Source of the DNA: Planctomycetaceae bacterium
Lineage (GTDB): Bacteria > Planctomycetota > Planctomycetia > Planctomycetales > Planctomycetaceae
Length of the DNA stretch: 57,302 bases
NCBI GenBank assembly: GCA_024742875.1
Contig: JANSXP010000050.1
Span: forward strand, 1-57,302
Direction of reading: 5' to 3'
The position numbers and the translations under genes are program-made. Shown here one piece after another: positions 37,385 through 52,300 of the stretch. The notes beneath the pieces are model-generated. The model was not told where the DNA came from and searched no databases. It saw only the letters and a list, made by a program, of their open reading frames with translations. Position 1 is the stretch's first letter; each line of letters starts with the position of its first letter.

Positions 37385-40300
37385 GTGGCTGCAAAGTACC
37401 GCTGTCAGCGTGTGAATGGACTTCTTTCACGGCTTTTCAACAGTTCCCGTACCCGCCCTGTCCGATCCAACCGTAACTCCAAGAGCTACAAAGACTTAAC
37501 GGATCATCTTGTTTCCTCCGCCGGCACTGAGCAGCTGGAAGACCGATTGCTGCTCACCTACCTCGATCCTGACCCCAACGCTGGCATTTTTGAGGCCATT
37601 GGGGGCGCCGGGGCCGTGGATGGCAGCCTGGTTCAGGTCAGCACCACCAACGGCAATCAAGTGGCTGGCGGCATCCATGATGTGCTCGCCCATCCCACCA
37701 ATCCCGACATCCTGTACGCCGCCTCCGTCAACGGCGGCATCTGGAAATCGACAGATGCCAGTGGCAACAATCCGACGTGGGTCGTGCAGACCGACAACCT
37801 GCTGGATGCCAACGGCGATCCCGTCAATCAGGGGCTTTCATTCGGCTCGATTGCCTTCGATCTGACCGACACCATCGATGCCACGCCCTTCCAGACACTG
37901 GCCGCAGGCACCGGCCTTTTCTCCACGTTCAACCGCGACGGCGACGCCAACCCCGGAGATCCGGAAGGCGGTCTGCCCGGTCAGGTGTTCATCACTCACG
38001 ACGGCGGCAACACCTGGGAAAACCCGGGCAGTATGGGGCTGGAAGGCCAGAACATCATTTCCATCGCGATCGAGTTTGACACCATCATCGGTGACTACGT
38101 GATCATGGCGGCCGCCTCCGAGGGTTCAGATGGCAACGCGGGCGGCGGGCTGTTCCGCAGTGAAGACGGCGGGGAGACGTTCGTACCGGTTGTCACGGGA
38201 GACTTCGACAGTTCCACGGGCGACACCAACTTTTTTGCCATGGTGGCCGACCCAACTGTCGCCAACCCGGCCCCTGGTCAAAGAGGGCGTCTGTACGCCG
38301 TTGCCCAGGGCAACGGAGCGGGCCTGTATCGCTCTGACGATTTCGGCCTGAGCTGGAACAAGATCGACACCGGTGATGTCAACGCGGCCATCACCAACCC
38401 CGCTATGAACGGTGCGGAACTGACCGTGCATCCGACGACGGGTCGACTGTATGTGGGCGTGCTGCACGATGGTCAGGTTGGCGGCGATTTTGACAACGCG
38501 ACCGGTGTGGGCGGCATCTTCTACGCCAGTGACGCAGACCAGAATACGCCCACATGGATCACGATGGACAATCCTTATGTCCCCGTGAACGTCACTCAGA
38601 TCACACAGGTGCGCAACGCGCCCGATCCCGCACAGAACCAGAACGGACCACAGACACCGCCCAACGGTATCGGTCCCGCGACGATCACGGCCCCTGGCCA
38701 TGGCCTGGCCACCGGAGAGCTGGTGTTGATCCGGGGTACCGGGAACCTGCAGGGCCGCTGGCTCGTACAGCACGTCGACCCGAACCGAGTCACCCTGTTC
38801 AATACTGACGGAACGCCGTCACCCGCAGCAGCGCTCAACTTCACGGCCGGCGAGATCATGCGGATCGAGCCCTCTGTGAATGCGTCGGTGCCAACCACCG
38901 AAGACCTGCCGCAGGGGCAGATCCATTTCTCCCTGGGCACCGACCCGTCCAACGCCAATATCGTCTACTTCGGCCTGGATCAGCTCAACACCATCAATGA
39001 TATCGGTGGCGCCTCCAAAACGGCATCACTGTGGCGTGGCGACGTGACCCGCCCGACTGGCGGACTTGGCGTGAACAGTTCCGCACCACAGTGGGATTCA
39101 CTGACGGGGGCCACAAACGCGGAAGATGCCGGCTCGGGAACCGCCAGCAATACGACGCCCCACCGTGGCTCACGGGCCATCGTGTTTGATGCCAATGGCA
39201 ATCTTATCGAAGCTGATGATGGCGGCGTATTTCGCCGCACCAGCCCGCTCAACAACGCGGGCGACTGGGTTTCCCTGGCGGGCAACCTGAACGTCTTTGA
39301 GTACCACAGCGTGGCTTACGACACACTGTCCAATTCTGTCATCGCCGGATCGATCGACAACAGTACGCACCAGGCGGACATCCCGGCGATGGGGCCCGTC
39401 CAGTTCGACATCATTCACGGTTCCAGCGTCAGTGCCGAAGGCGTGATTCCCTTCTTCGGAATTCGGATCCCTTCCGTCCTTTCCGGAGGCACCGCGGGGG
39501 ATGTGGGTGCAGGACTGGTGACATCCGGCGCCAATAACGGACTGTCCGTGCGCTACGACAGCTACGAGGGCCTGGGTCAGCTGCAGACACGATTCTACAA
39601 CGCAGCTGGAGCCCAGGTCGGTGCAACAACCACCCGCAGCCTGCAGACTACCGACGGCTCCATGTTTGGCGCGCAACAGCAAACGCCCATCGCAGTTAAC
39701 GCCCTGAACGCCACCAACATTATCTTTGGTGCGGACAACGGCGTTTACGAGTCGTTCAACTTTGGCGACACCATCGACAACGCCAGCGCGGCCAGTGCCA
39801 ACATTCCCGTCACTCCCAACGCGGCCGGTCCCATCGCCTATGGCGGTCGCTCGTCCCAAACGTACGGTGACAACCCCTTCATCATTTACGCAGGTGATGT
39901 GGACGGCAACCTGTGGGTCCGCAACCAGTCGGCCGGAGAATTCACGCCCACCGGCCTGAGCGCTAACCGCGTGATCGACGTGGAAATCAATCCGGGCGAA
40001 TGGACGGAAGCCTTCGCTGTTACCGAGAACTCGGTTCATCGCGTCACCATCGACGCGTTCTCCGATCCACCGGTTTACACGTCCTCGACTGACATCACGG
40101 GCGACCTGCTGGCTCAGCTGCCGCCTGGCAGCGAGATCTTCAGCATCGAATACGTCAACGGCAGTGGTACGGGTGTGGAAGGTCTGGTGGTCGGAACGTC
40201 CACCGGAGTGTACGCCACCACGATTCGCGATCTGGATCTGGGCCGCAACACGTGGTTCCAGTTCGGCACCGCGCTGCCGGATGTCGACGTCACCGACATG

Positions 40301-43300
40301 GACTACGACGATGCGGATGACGTACTGATTCTGTCCACGCTGGGTCGCGGCACCTGGAAGATGGACGATGCGTCGCTGTTCTTCGTTCCCAAAGTGTCAC
40401 TGTCTGTCGATGTCTCGGACATTCCCGAAGACGGCAGCCAGTCGGCCACCGTGACGGCCACACTGAGCCGTATCAATCCCAACGCCGATGTGGACATCCT
40501 GCTGGGCTCGTCGGGCAACGCCATCTTCACCGAACCTGGGGAAGTGGCGGGCGGCACGGTCTTTACCGACGACTACACCCGCACCACCAACGCGGGTGGC
40601 GGCACGATTATTCGCATTCCGGCCGGTCAGCTGACAGGCACCGCCGTCTTTACCGCCATTCAGGACCTGCATGACGAAGACGACGAGCTGATCCAGGTGA
40701 CGGCGGAAGTGGTGAACTTCCCGGAAGCCGAGATTCTGCAGAATGTGGAAACCACATCGCACGCGTCAGTCGCGGCGGTCCCACTGAGCGATCCGGCCAT
40801 GGTGGGCGATCCGGCCGAAGTCACTTCGTCCGTCATCAACGTACCGGTCTCGGGACTGATTACCGACCTGGACGTGCGCGTCAACATTTCGCACACCCAG
40901 ACCAGCAATCTGTCGGCCGTGCTGATTGCCCCCGATGGCATTACGCAGATCGCGCTGTTCAACGCACTGGCAGCGGGTGCCAATGTCACCAACGCCGTGT
41001 TTGACGACGAAGCGCCCACCTCCATCACCAACGGCCTGCCACCATTCAACGGCCGATTCCGCCCTGCCGTTCCGCTGGACACCTTCGACGGTCTGGATTC
41101 CGCCGGTGACTGGACACTGCAGATCACCGACAGCGTTTCCGGCGACACGGGAACACTCAACTCGTGGGAACTGACGGTCACCCGCGCCACCGATCCGACC
41201 GAACTGCCGCAGATCACCATCATCGACGACGATGCCACGCCACTGGTGCAGATCAGCGCCGCGCCACTGACCATTCAGGAAGACGGCTCCGGTGCCGGCG
41301 ATGTCGCTACGGTCACCATTTCTCTGGTGGATGCCAACACGGGTAATCTGTCGGGGCGGGACGTCACCGTCGACCTGCTCGTTAACGCGGCCAGCACGGC
41401 CACCGGGGGCAACGACTATGTCCTGGCCGACATGCAGGTCGTGATTCCTGCCGGCGTGGATTCGGTCACCACCACGGTCACTGCGCTGCAGGACCTGTTT
41501 GATGAGTTTGATGAAACGGTCATCATCGACATCGCAGACGCCAACATCGTGAACGGCCTGGCCGATCCGACAGCCAACACCACGACGGTAACAATTGTGG
41601 ACGACGATCCGGAACCTCTGGTGACGCTGACCGTCGACGATCCGTCGGGCAATGCCAAAACGATTCAGGAAAATCCATCAGAAACCGCCACCATCACGGC
41701 CACCATCGATGCGGTTTCGGAAAAAGACGTGACCGTCATTATCGATATCACGCCGCTGCTGACAGGCAAAGAAGCCGACTTTGTCACCAATCCGCTGGCT
41801 GATCCGACCATTGATCCACTGCGGCCAAATCTGCGGGCCATCACGGTTCCCGCCGGCAGTCTCACGGCCGATCTGACCTTCACAGCCATGGATGATCTGC
41901 TGGATGAATTCGATGAAGACTTCCTGGTGGACATCGACAGCGTCATCAACGGTGTGGAAGACGGCACGCAGCAGGTCACCGTCACGATTGTCGAAGACGA
42001 TCCGGAACCCATGGTGACCCTGACCGTGGATGATCCGTCGGGCACTGCGAAGACCATTGCCGAGAACCCGGCCGAAACCGCCACCATCACGGCGACCATC
42101 GATGCGGTTTCGGAAAAAGACGTGACCGTCATTATCGACATTACGCCACTGTTGACCGGCGAAGAAGCCGACTTTGTCACCAACCCACTGGCAGATGGAT
42201 CGATCGATCCGCTGCGGCCCAACCTGCGGTCCATCACCATTCCGGCTGGGAGCACCACAGCAGACCTGACCTTCACCGCCGTGGATGACATGGTGGATGA
42301 ATTTGACGAAGACTTTAACGTCGACATCGACAGCGTCATCAATGGTGTGGAAAACGGCACACAGCAGGTGGTCGTCACCATTACCGAAGACGACCCGGAA
42401 CCCAACGTCACACTGACTGTCAATGGCGGCATGACGTCGCAGACGATCACGGAAAACCCCACAGAAGTGGCCACCATCGTCGCGGAACTGGATGCCGTCT
42501 CTCAGAAAGACGTCACCATCACACTGGCCGTGGATGGCGCCAGCACGGCCACCGCAACGGCCCCGGCCGACTTCACCACGTCGTCGCTGACGATCCTGAT
42601 TCCCGCCGGAAGCACGACCGGATCCATCACGCTCACATCCGTCGATGATGCGTTCGATGAATTCGACGAAGATGCCATCATCAACATCGACACCGTCACG
42701 AATGGTGTCGAAGCGGGCAATCAGTCGGTCACCGTGACGATCACGGACGAAGATCCGGAACCCAACGTCACGCTGACCGTCAACGGCGGCGCCACGGCGC
42801 AGACCATCACAGAAAACCCAACCGAAGTGGCCACCATCACGGCCACCATTGATGCGGTTTCCGAAAAGGACGTCACCGTTGATCTGGCGATTGACGCCGC
42901 CAGCACGGCCACGGCCACGGCGCCCGTCGACTTCAACGTCTCGGGCCTGCAGATTGTGATCCCCGCCGGCTCCACTTCGGGCACCATCACGCTGACCTCT
43001 GTCGACGATGCCTTTGATGAATTCGATGAAGACGCCATCATCAACATTGATGCCGTCACCAATGGTGTGGAAGTGGCCGACCAGTCGGTCACGGTCACCA
43101 TCGTGGATGAAGATCCGGAACCCAATGTCACGCTGACTGTCAACGGCGGTATGGCGACCGACATCATCACCGAAAACCCGAACGACACCGCGGTCATCAC
43201 CGCCACGCTCGACGCAGTTTCCGAAAAAGATGTCACCATCCAGCTGGCCATTGATCCGGCCAGCACGGCAACCGCCACAGCGCCCATCGACTTCACCACG

Positions 43301-46300
43301 TCCAGCCTCACGATCACGATTCCCGCCGGAAGCACGACCGGCACGATTGATCTGACGTCTGTGGATGATGCGTTTGATGAGTTTGACGAAGACGCCATCA
43401 TTAACATCGACTCGATCACCAACGGTGTGGAAGTGGGTGCCCAGAGCGTCACCGTCACGATTACCGACGACGATCCGGAACCGGAGGTCACACTCACCGT
43501 TGATGGTGGTGGCACGACCGACACCATCACCGAGAACCCCACGGACACATCAACTGTCACGGCCACCATCGATGCCGTCTCCGAAAAAGACGTCACGGTC
43601 AATCTGGCCATCAATGGCGCCAGCTCAGCAACCAACGGTCTGGACTACACCATTTCCGGGCTGACGATTCTGATCCCGGCCGGCAGCACGACCGGCAGCG
43701 TAGTCGTCACCTCACTGGATGACGCTCTCGATGAATTTGACGAAACCGTCATCGTGGACATCGACAGCGTGGTCAACGCTGTGGAAGTGCCTGAAGAACA
43801 GGTCACCGTCATCATCACCGACGAAGATCCGGAACCTCTGGTTACGCTGACCTCCAACCGAGTGGCCATCCGCGAATCGCCATCGGAAGTGGCCACCGTC
43901 ACCGCCACACTGGACGCGGTGTCGCAGAAAGACGTGCAGGTCACGCTGATTCTGGGCACGGACACCACAGCCACCGACGTGCTGGACTTTGCCATCAGTT
44001 CGCTGACGATTTCCATTCCGGCCGGAAGCCTGTCAGGCACCACCACCATCACGTCGGTCACCGACAGCCTGCGGGAGTTTGACGAACGCGTTGATGTGGA
44101 GATTGACTCGATCATCAACGCCGTCGAAAACGGCGATCAGGAAGTGATCATCACCATTCTCGACGAGAACCCCGGCCCGGACGAAGTGGTCGGAATCTTT
44201 GAAGAGCAGGGTGGGGCAGCTGTGATCAACGGCCAGGTGATGAATGTGTCACCTGACAACCGCGTCACCGGGGCGATCGAAGACATTCTGGCGCACCCGA
44301 CCAACCCGGATATTCTGTACATCGGTGCGATCAACGGCGGTATCTGGAAAACCGAAAACGCGACGGCCGCCAATCCCGTCTGGGTGCCTCAAACCGACAC
44401 ACTGGAGTCGCTGTCAATTGGCGCCATCGAATTTGACATCGCCGACAACACCTACCAGTTGATGGTGGCTGGCACAGGCCAGTTCAGCAGCTTTGGCAGC
44501 CAGGGCGGTGATCGCGGGCGTATTTATGTGACCGACGATGGCGGCGACACCTGGGAGAGCCCGGGCAGCTTTGGACTCGAAGGCGAAAATATTTCCGGCG
44601 TAGCGCGCCGCGGCGACGAGATTGTGGTTACGTCTTCGGAAAGCGGCGGCGGTATTTTCCGCAGTACGGACCGCGGTGTGACGTTCACTCCCGTGAATGG
44701 CCCCGATTTTGTCAGCGACGGATCGACCAACTTCTTCGACCTGGTGACCGACCCCACCACTCCCGGTCGACTGTATGCGGCCGCTGAAGATACGGGCATC
44801 TACCGTTCTGACAACTTTGGTCTGACGTGGACCAAAATCACGGGCGTTGCCAACTTCCTCGGCGACAACCAGTCACTTCAGGACGACATCACGAACAACC
44901 TGAATAACAACCTGGAGATGACCGTTCATCCGACGACCGGTCGTCTGTATCTGGGTGTTGTGATCGCCGGTCAGGTGGGCGGCATCTACTACACCAGCAA
45001 CGGTGACCAGCCCAATCCCACATGGATTGAAATGGACGTACCGCTGCTGCCACTGGCCGCACCGACTCCAATTACGGGGGCTGCCGGCAGTGACATTGTC
45101 ATCACGGCCGCCGGTCATGGTCTGGCCAGCGGCGATACCGTGATTGTCCGCAACGTCGAGGGCAACACCAACGCCAATGGCTTCTGGACGGTCACCGTTA
45201 TCGATGCCGACAACTTCTCGCTGAATGGCTCCGTCAGCGGACCGGCCGCCTACGTGGCCAACACGGGTGAAGTCGTGCCCGTCACCAACCCCAGCCCGGG
45301 CTTCAAGCCAATTGACGAAAGCGGCTCTCAGGGACGCATTCACTTCTCAATCACCACCGACCCGACCGACCACAACATCGTGTACATCGGCGGAGACCGC
45401 CAGGAACAACCCAACCTCATTGGCGACGTTCTGTTTGGCGGATCTATTTTCCGTGGTGATGCCAGTCTGCCACGCGACCCGGGCGCCGTTCCGTCGCCAC
45501 AGTGGGACCACATCACCAACAATCCCACGGCCTTCGATCCGGGCGCCGGCACAGCCAGCAACTCGGGCACGCATGCCGACTCTCGCGACATGACGTTTGA
45601 CGCCAACGGCAACCTGATCGAGGTGGATGACGGCGGAATCTTCCGACGCACCAGCCCACGCGACAACACGGGCGACTGGTTCTCTCTGGCCGGTAACCTG
45701 GGCGTTGTTGAGTACCACAGCATCGGCTACGACGCGGTTTCCAACCTGATTGTCGGTGGTACACAGGACAACGGAACCCACGCACAGGTGGCTCCTGGTT
45801 CCACCACTTTCCGCATGATCAGTGGTGGTGACGGTGGCGATGTGGCCATCGACGCGGTGAGCCGTGCCGGAGCTGGACAGTCGATTCGCTACATCAGTTC
45901 GCAGTTCCTGGGTGGCTTCCGTTCCGTCGTGTTCGATGCGGCCGGCAATCAGATTTCAGCAACCGGGCGCGGTCTGAACACCACGGACGGCAGTGTGCTG
46001 CAGCCGCAGTTCTACACGCCGGTTGTGCTCAACGAGCTGGTCCCCACCTCAATGATCATTGGTGCGGCTAACGGCGTCTACGAGTCCTTCAATCAGGGCG
46101 ACACGGCGGACAATGCCGGTGCCGGCATTCGCGCCACCGGTTCCGTTGCCGGCCCGCTGGCCTATGGCGGTCGTTCGGCTGTCAATGGCGACAACCGCTT
46201 CGTGATCTACGCGGGGGACACCTCCGGACGAGTGCACGTACGAACCGAGGCCGCCGGACCGTTTGATCGTGTCCAGGACCTGGGCTCCGCCATTCGTGAC

Positions 46301-49300
46301 GTCGAAATGGACCCCAACGAGTGGACTCGCGCGTTTGCTGTGAACAGCGAATCTGTGTGGATGACTGAAGATGGCGGCCAGACCTGGACCAACATCACCA
46401 CCAATCTGCACACGGTGGGTGCCGGATCCATCTACTCCATCCAGTACATCAACGGTGTGGAAGAAGGCATTGTGGTCGGTACCGACCGCGGTGTGTTTGC
46501 CACCACCATTAATCACCTGGGCACCTGGTTCCGCTATGGCTCCGGTCTGCCGGACGTGCACATCCGCGACATGGAGTACAACGCTGATCAGGACCTGCTG
46601 ATTCTGGGTACCCTCGGACGTGGTGCCTGGCGAATGGACAACGCAAGCACCTTCCTGCTGCCCAACGTGGTGCTGTCCACAAACACCATCACTCTGCCGG
46701 AAGACGGCTCACGGGTGGCCACCATCACGGCTCGCCTGAGTCGCCAGAATCCCGATGCAGATGTCATCATCGATCTGAGTTCAGGAGGCACAGCCACCTT
46801 CACAGAGTCCACAGGCACCGGCGCCTATCCGGATGACTACTCCCGGACCGACGCGCAGCTGATCATTCCCGCCGGACAGCTGTTTGCCACCACGACCATC
46901 ACGGCGCTGCAGGACAACTTCGACGAAGACGACGAAGTCATCCAGGTCACGGCCACCAACATCACCGAGGCCCAGCTGTACGTTCGCAATGTGGCGTCCA
47001 CGGAAACGCGAGATTATTCCTCCACGGGCGCCGTTGCGATCGGTGACCTGGGCGTTGCGACATCCACCGTCTCGATTCCGGACGTCGGTCACGCCACTGA
47101 CATCAACGTCACGCTGGATCTGAGCCACTCTCTCACGTCCGATCTGGAAGTCACCCTGATTTCACCTGACGGCACCCGCATTCTGCTGGCCAATGCCGTG
47201 GGTGCCGGAGCCGACTTCACCGGCACCATCTTTGACGACGAAGCGGGCACAGACATCGCTGCCGGTGCCAATCCGTTTACCGGTTCGTTCCGTCCGTCGG
47301 AAGCACTGTCCGGATTTGACACGCTGTCGGTGCAGGGCGACTGGACGCTGGAAATCAACGACACCAAGCTGGGTGACACGGGCACGCTCAACGGCTGGAC
47401 GCTGACGGTCGAACGCGAGATCGAACCCAACATCCTTCCGGAAATCACCATCATCGACGACGATGAACTGCCGCTGGTGCGACTGTTTGTCGCCCCGGGC
47501 ACTGTGCAGGAAGACGGCTCCGCCGGCAATGCGACCATCACGGCCGTGCTGTTTGACCCCAACACGCTGGCGCCCATCATTTCCGGTCGGGAAGTCACCG
47601 TGGACCTGACGGTCGATGCTCTGAGCTCGGCGACCGACGGCCTGGACTACAACCTGTCGAGCCTGCAGATTGTCATTCCGCGTGACACGCCATCGGCCAC
47701 CGTCACTCTGACTCCCCTGCAGGACCTGCTGGATGAGTTTGACGAAAACGTCATCATTGATATCGACAGCGTCACCAATGGCGTGGAAGACGGCGATCAG
47801 CAGGTCATCGTCACCCTTGTGGATGACGACCCGGAACCACTCGTCACACTGACTGTGGACGATCCGGCCGTCACCTCGAAAACCATCCAGGAGAATCCCG
47901 AAGGAACGGCCATCATCACGGCCACCATCGATGCGGTTTCGCAGAAAGACGTGACCGTCGTCATCGACATCACACCACTGCTGACCGGCAAAGAGGCCGA
48001 CTTTGTCACCACGCCGCTGGCTGATCCCACCATTGATCCGCTGCGGCCCAACCTGCGGTCCATCACCATTCCCGCCGGCAGCACAACAGCAGACCTGCTG
48101 TTCACCGCGGCCGACGATCTGCTGGACGAGTTTGACGAAGACTTCCTGGTGGACATCGACAGCGTGACCAACGGTGTCGAAGACGGGACGCAGCAGGTCA
48201 TTGTGACCATTGCCGAAGACGACCCGGAACCGCTGGTCACCCTGACCGTGGACGATCCGGCCGTCACCACGAAGACGATCCAGGAGAATCCCGCTGAGAC
48301 GGCCACCATCACGGCCACCATCGATGCGGTCTCCGAAAAAGACGTCACCGTCATCATCGACATCACGCCGCTGCTGACCGGCAAAGAGGCGGACTTTGAC
48401 ACCAATCCGCTGGCTGATCCGACCATCGATCCACTGCGGCCCAACCTGCGTTCAATCACCATTCCGGCCGGCAGCCTCACGGCCGACTTTACGTTCACCG
48501 CTGTCGATGACCTGCTGGACGAGTTTGATGAGAACTTCAACATTGATATCGACAGCGTGATCAACGGTGTCGAAGACGGCACCCAGCAGGTGGTCGTCAC
48601 GATTGTGGAAGACGATCCGGAGCCGCTGGTCACACTGACGGTCGATGATCCGTCCGGCAACACGAAAACGATTCTGGAGAATCCTGCCGAGACAGCCACC
48701 ATCACGGCGACGATCGATGCGGTCTCCGAAAAAGACGTCACCGTCATCATCGACATCACGCCGCTGCTGACTGGTCAGGAAGCCGACTTCGCCACCAATC
48801 CGCTGGCTGATCCGACGATTGATCCAACCCGGCCCAACCTGCGGTCCATCACCATTCCCGCTGGCAGCACCACGGCCGACCTGACCTTCTCCGCGGTCGA
48901 CGATCTGCTGGATGAGTTTGATGAAGACTTCAACATCGACATCGACACCGTCATCAATGGCGTCGAAGACGGCACACAGCAGGTGGTCGTCACGATTGTG
49001 GAAGACGATCCGGAACCACTGGTCACGCTGACCCTGGACGACCCGTCCGGCACGGCAAAGACCATTGCGGAAAATCCCGCCGGCACGGCCGTCATCACGG
49101 CCACCATCGATGCGGTCTCGGAAAAGGACGTTACCGTCGTCCTGGACATCACGCCGCTGCTGACCGGCAAAGAGGCGGACTTCGCCACGACACCAGCTGC
49201 TGATCCGACCATCGATCCGCTGCGACCGAACCTGCGATCCATCACCATCCCCGCGGGCAGCACCACGGCAGATCTCACATTCACAGCCGTGGATGACCTG

Positions 49301-52300
49301 CTGGATGAATTTGATGAAGACTTCCTGGTCGACATCGACAACGTCACCAACGGCGTGGAAGACGGCACACAGCAGGTCACCGTCACCATCACGGAAGACG
49401 ACCCTCTGCCGCAGGTCACACTGACGGTCGACGATCCGTCGGGCGATGCAAAGACCATCCAGGAGAACCCTGAAGGCACGGCCATTATCACGGCCACCAT
49501 CGATGCGGTTTCGGAAAAAGACGTCACCGTCGTCCTGGACATCACGCCGCTGCTGACCGGACAGGAAGCCGACTTCACCACCAACCCCATCGCCGATCCG
49601 ACAATTGATCCGCTGCGACCGAACCTGCGGTCGATCACGATTCCCGCCGGCAGCACCAGTGCAGACCTGACGTTCACCGCAGAAGACGATCTGTTTGACG
49701 AATTCGATGAAGACTTCCTGGTCGACATCGACAGCGTTACCAACGGTGTGGAAAACGGCACACAGCAGGTCACCGTCACCATAGTGGACGACGACGAACT
49801 GCCAGGCGTCACTCTGTCGGTGGACAGCAACGCCATCACGGAAGCGCCCATCAGCACGGCCGTCATCACGGCCACGCTGGATGCCGTTTCAGAAAAAGAC
49901 GTGACCGTTACGCTTGGTGTCTCTGGTGTGGCAACCGGCGGTGGCGATGACTACACCGATCCGGCCACCACCATTGTGATTCCCGCCGGCAGCCTGACCG
50001 CCAGCACGTCCATCACCACGGTGGACAACAACCTGTATGAAGACGACGAAACAGTCATCATCGACATCACGGGAGTTGTCAATGGTGTCGAGACGGGCAT
50101 GCAGCAGCAGATCATCACCATCCTGGAAGATGATCCGCGGCCTGTCGTCACTCTGGAGTCCACCAGCAGTGTGATCTCCGAGAACAGCGGTTCGGCCCTG
50201 ATCGTTGCTCGACTGGATGCCGTCTCGGCTCTGGACGTGGTCATTGACTTTGCCTTTAGCGGAACCGCCACAGGTGGTGGCGTGGATTACCAGCCTCCCG
50301 TCACTCAGATCACCATTCCCGCCGGTGCTCTGGATGCCAGTATCATTCTGGAAGCCGTGCCGGACATCATCGATGAGGCCGACGAAACCGTCATCATCGA
50401 CGTGGCCTCAGCGACCAACTCCACACTGGGCACTCCGTCGTCACTGACCGTTGTTATTGCCGACGACGATTTGCCCGCACTGGTTTCACTGGATGCCCCG
50501 GCCGATGTCGTGGAAAACGGCGGCACGGGCGTGTTTACGATTTCCCTGAACACCGTTTCGGGTCGTGACATTACGGTTAATCTGGGCGTGTCCAACAGCA
50601 GCACGGCCACCGGCGGCGGCGTCGACTACACCGATCCCGTCCTGCAGGTGATGATTCCGGCCGGCACGCTGTCCACCACCACCAGTTTCACGGCCGTCGA
50701 TGATGCAGTCGATGAGTTTGATGAGACTGTGGTTCTGGAAATCCTGTCTGTCATTCAGGGTACGGAAAACGGCGAGCAGATCGCGACCGCCACGATCCTT
50801 GATGACGATGCGTCCCCAACCGTCACACTCGACGTGGCTCCCCTGCTGATTGATGAAGGGGCTGAAACCTCCATCGTGACGGTGAGCCTGAATGTCGCCT
50901 CGGAACGTGATGTGATTGTTGACCTTGCCGTTTCCGGCACCGCGACCGGTGGTGGCATCGACTATATCAACCCGGAAACGCGACTCGTGATTCCGGCCGG
51001 CCAGACAGTCGTCACCACTTCGCTGACGTCTGTTCAGGACCTGCTGTCAGAAGATGACGAGACGGTGATCATTGACATCGATGAAATCCTGCACGGCGTG
51101 GAAAGCGGCGGCCTGCAGCAGCAGACGGTCGTCATTGAAGACAACGATGATCCCACGCTGACGCTGACACTCGACGCGGCGGAAGTGAACGAACTGGACG
51201 GCGTGGCGGCAACGGTCGGTACGGTCTTCCGCAACACGGACATCAGTGTGCCTTTGACGGTCACCATGATCAGCGGTGATCCCACGGAAGCCACAGCGCC
51301 CGTGGAAGTGACCATTCCTGTTGGTGCCGTTTCGGCCTCCTTCCTGGTCGCCGCAGTCAACGACATGATTCTCGATGGCACGCAGACGGCCACCTTCACG
51401 GCCACGGCTCCCGGATTTGTGTCCGATTCAGCCGACCTGGACGTGACGGACAGCACGTTTGAAGTGAACCTGACGGCCAGCACGCTGGTCGCCACGGAAA
51501 CTGATGCCACCGTCATTACGCTGGAAGCAGTCGCCGCATCGCCCGTGATTGGCAACCAGTCTGTCGAAATCGACATTTCCGGAGCCGGCATCACGCCGGA
51601 CGACTATGTCCTGGGCAGCAATGTCCTGATCATCGCCGACGGTCAAACGACGGCCTCCACCACGCTGACGATTGTGGATGATTCCCTCGTCGAACTGGTC
51701 ACCGAACTGCTGACTGTGGAACTGGTCAATGCCTCCATCGGCCTGGCTCCGGGAGCAAACGCCTCCGAGCAGATTGCCGTCACCGACAACGATGCGGCCA
51801 CGATCACCATCGACGACGTCACACAACTGGAAACCAACAGTGGCACGTCGGCTCTGCAGTTCACCATTACCATGGACGCAGAAGTTGACACAGACATCAC
51901 ATTTAATGTCTCCACCGTGGACGGCACTGCGACGGCAGCTGATAACGACTTTGTCGCCGTCAACAATGCGAACGTCGGATTCCAGACGGGCGGATCACTG
52001 ACTCGTACCATTATCATTCAGGGTGTCGGTGACACGAAGGTGGAACTGGACGAGTCCTTCACCGTGGAACTGACGAACCTGGTGGCCCTGGGACGCACAG
52101 TGTCCATCACCGATGCGGTGGGCACCGCCACACTGACCAATGATGACGCCGCCCTGATTTCGATCGCTGATGTCCGCATGGACGAAGGTGACAGCGGATT
52201 CACAGCCTTCACCTTTGATCTGACGCTGAGTGCGGATGTGGACGCACCGGTCAGCGTTCAGGCCAACACGGCCGACGGCACGGCGACAGTGGCCGACAGC

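Noticed and set aside
41606-49792. CRISPR-like regular repeats
   Set aside because: The 360-393-base period is a protein domain repeat in one open frame; there are no short repeats with unique spacers.
41665-49875. Long minus-strand open frames (about 270-366 codons) opposite the Calx-beta arrays
   Set aside because: They are repetitive Ser/Val/Thr-rich mirror translations of the coding strand repeats; the plus-strand frame is continuous, with recognisable domains.
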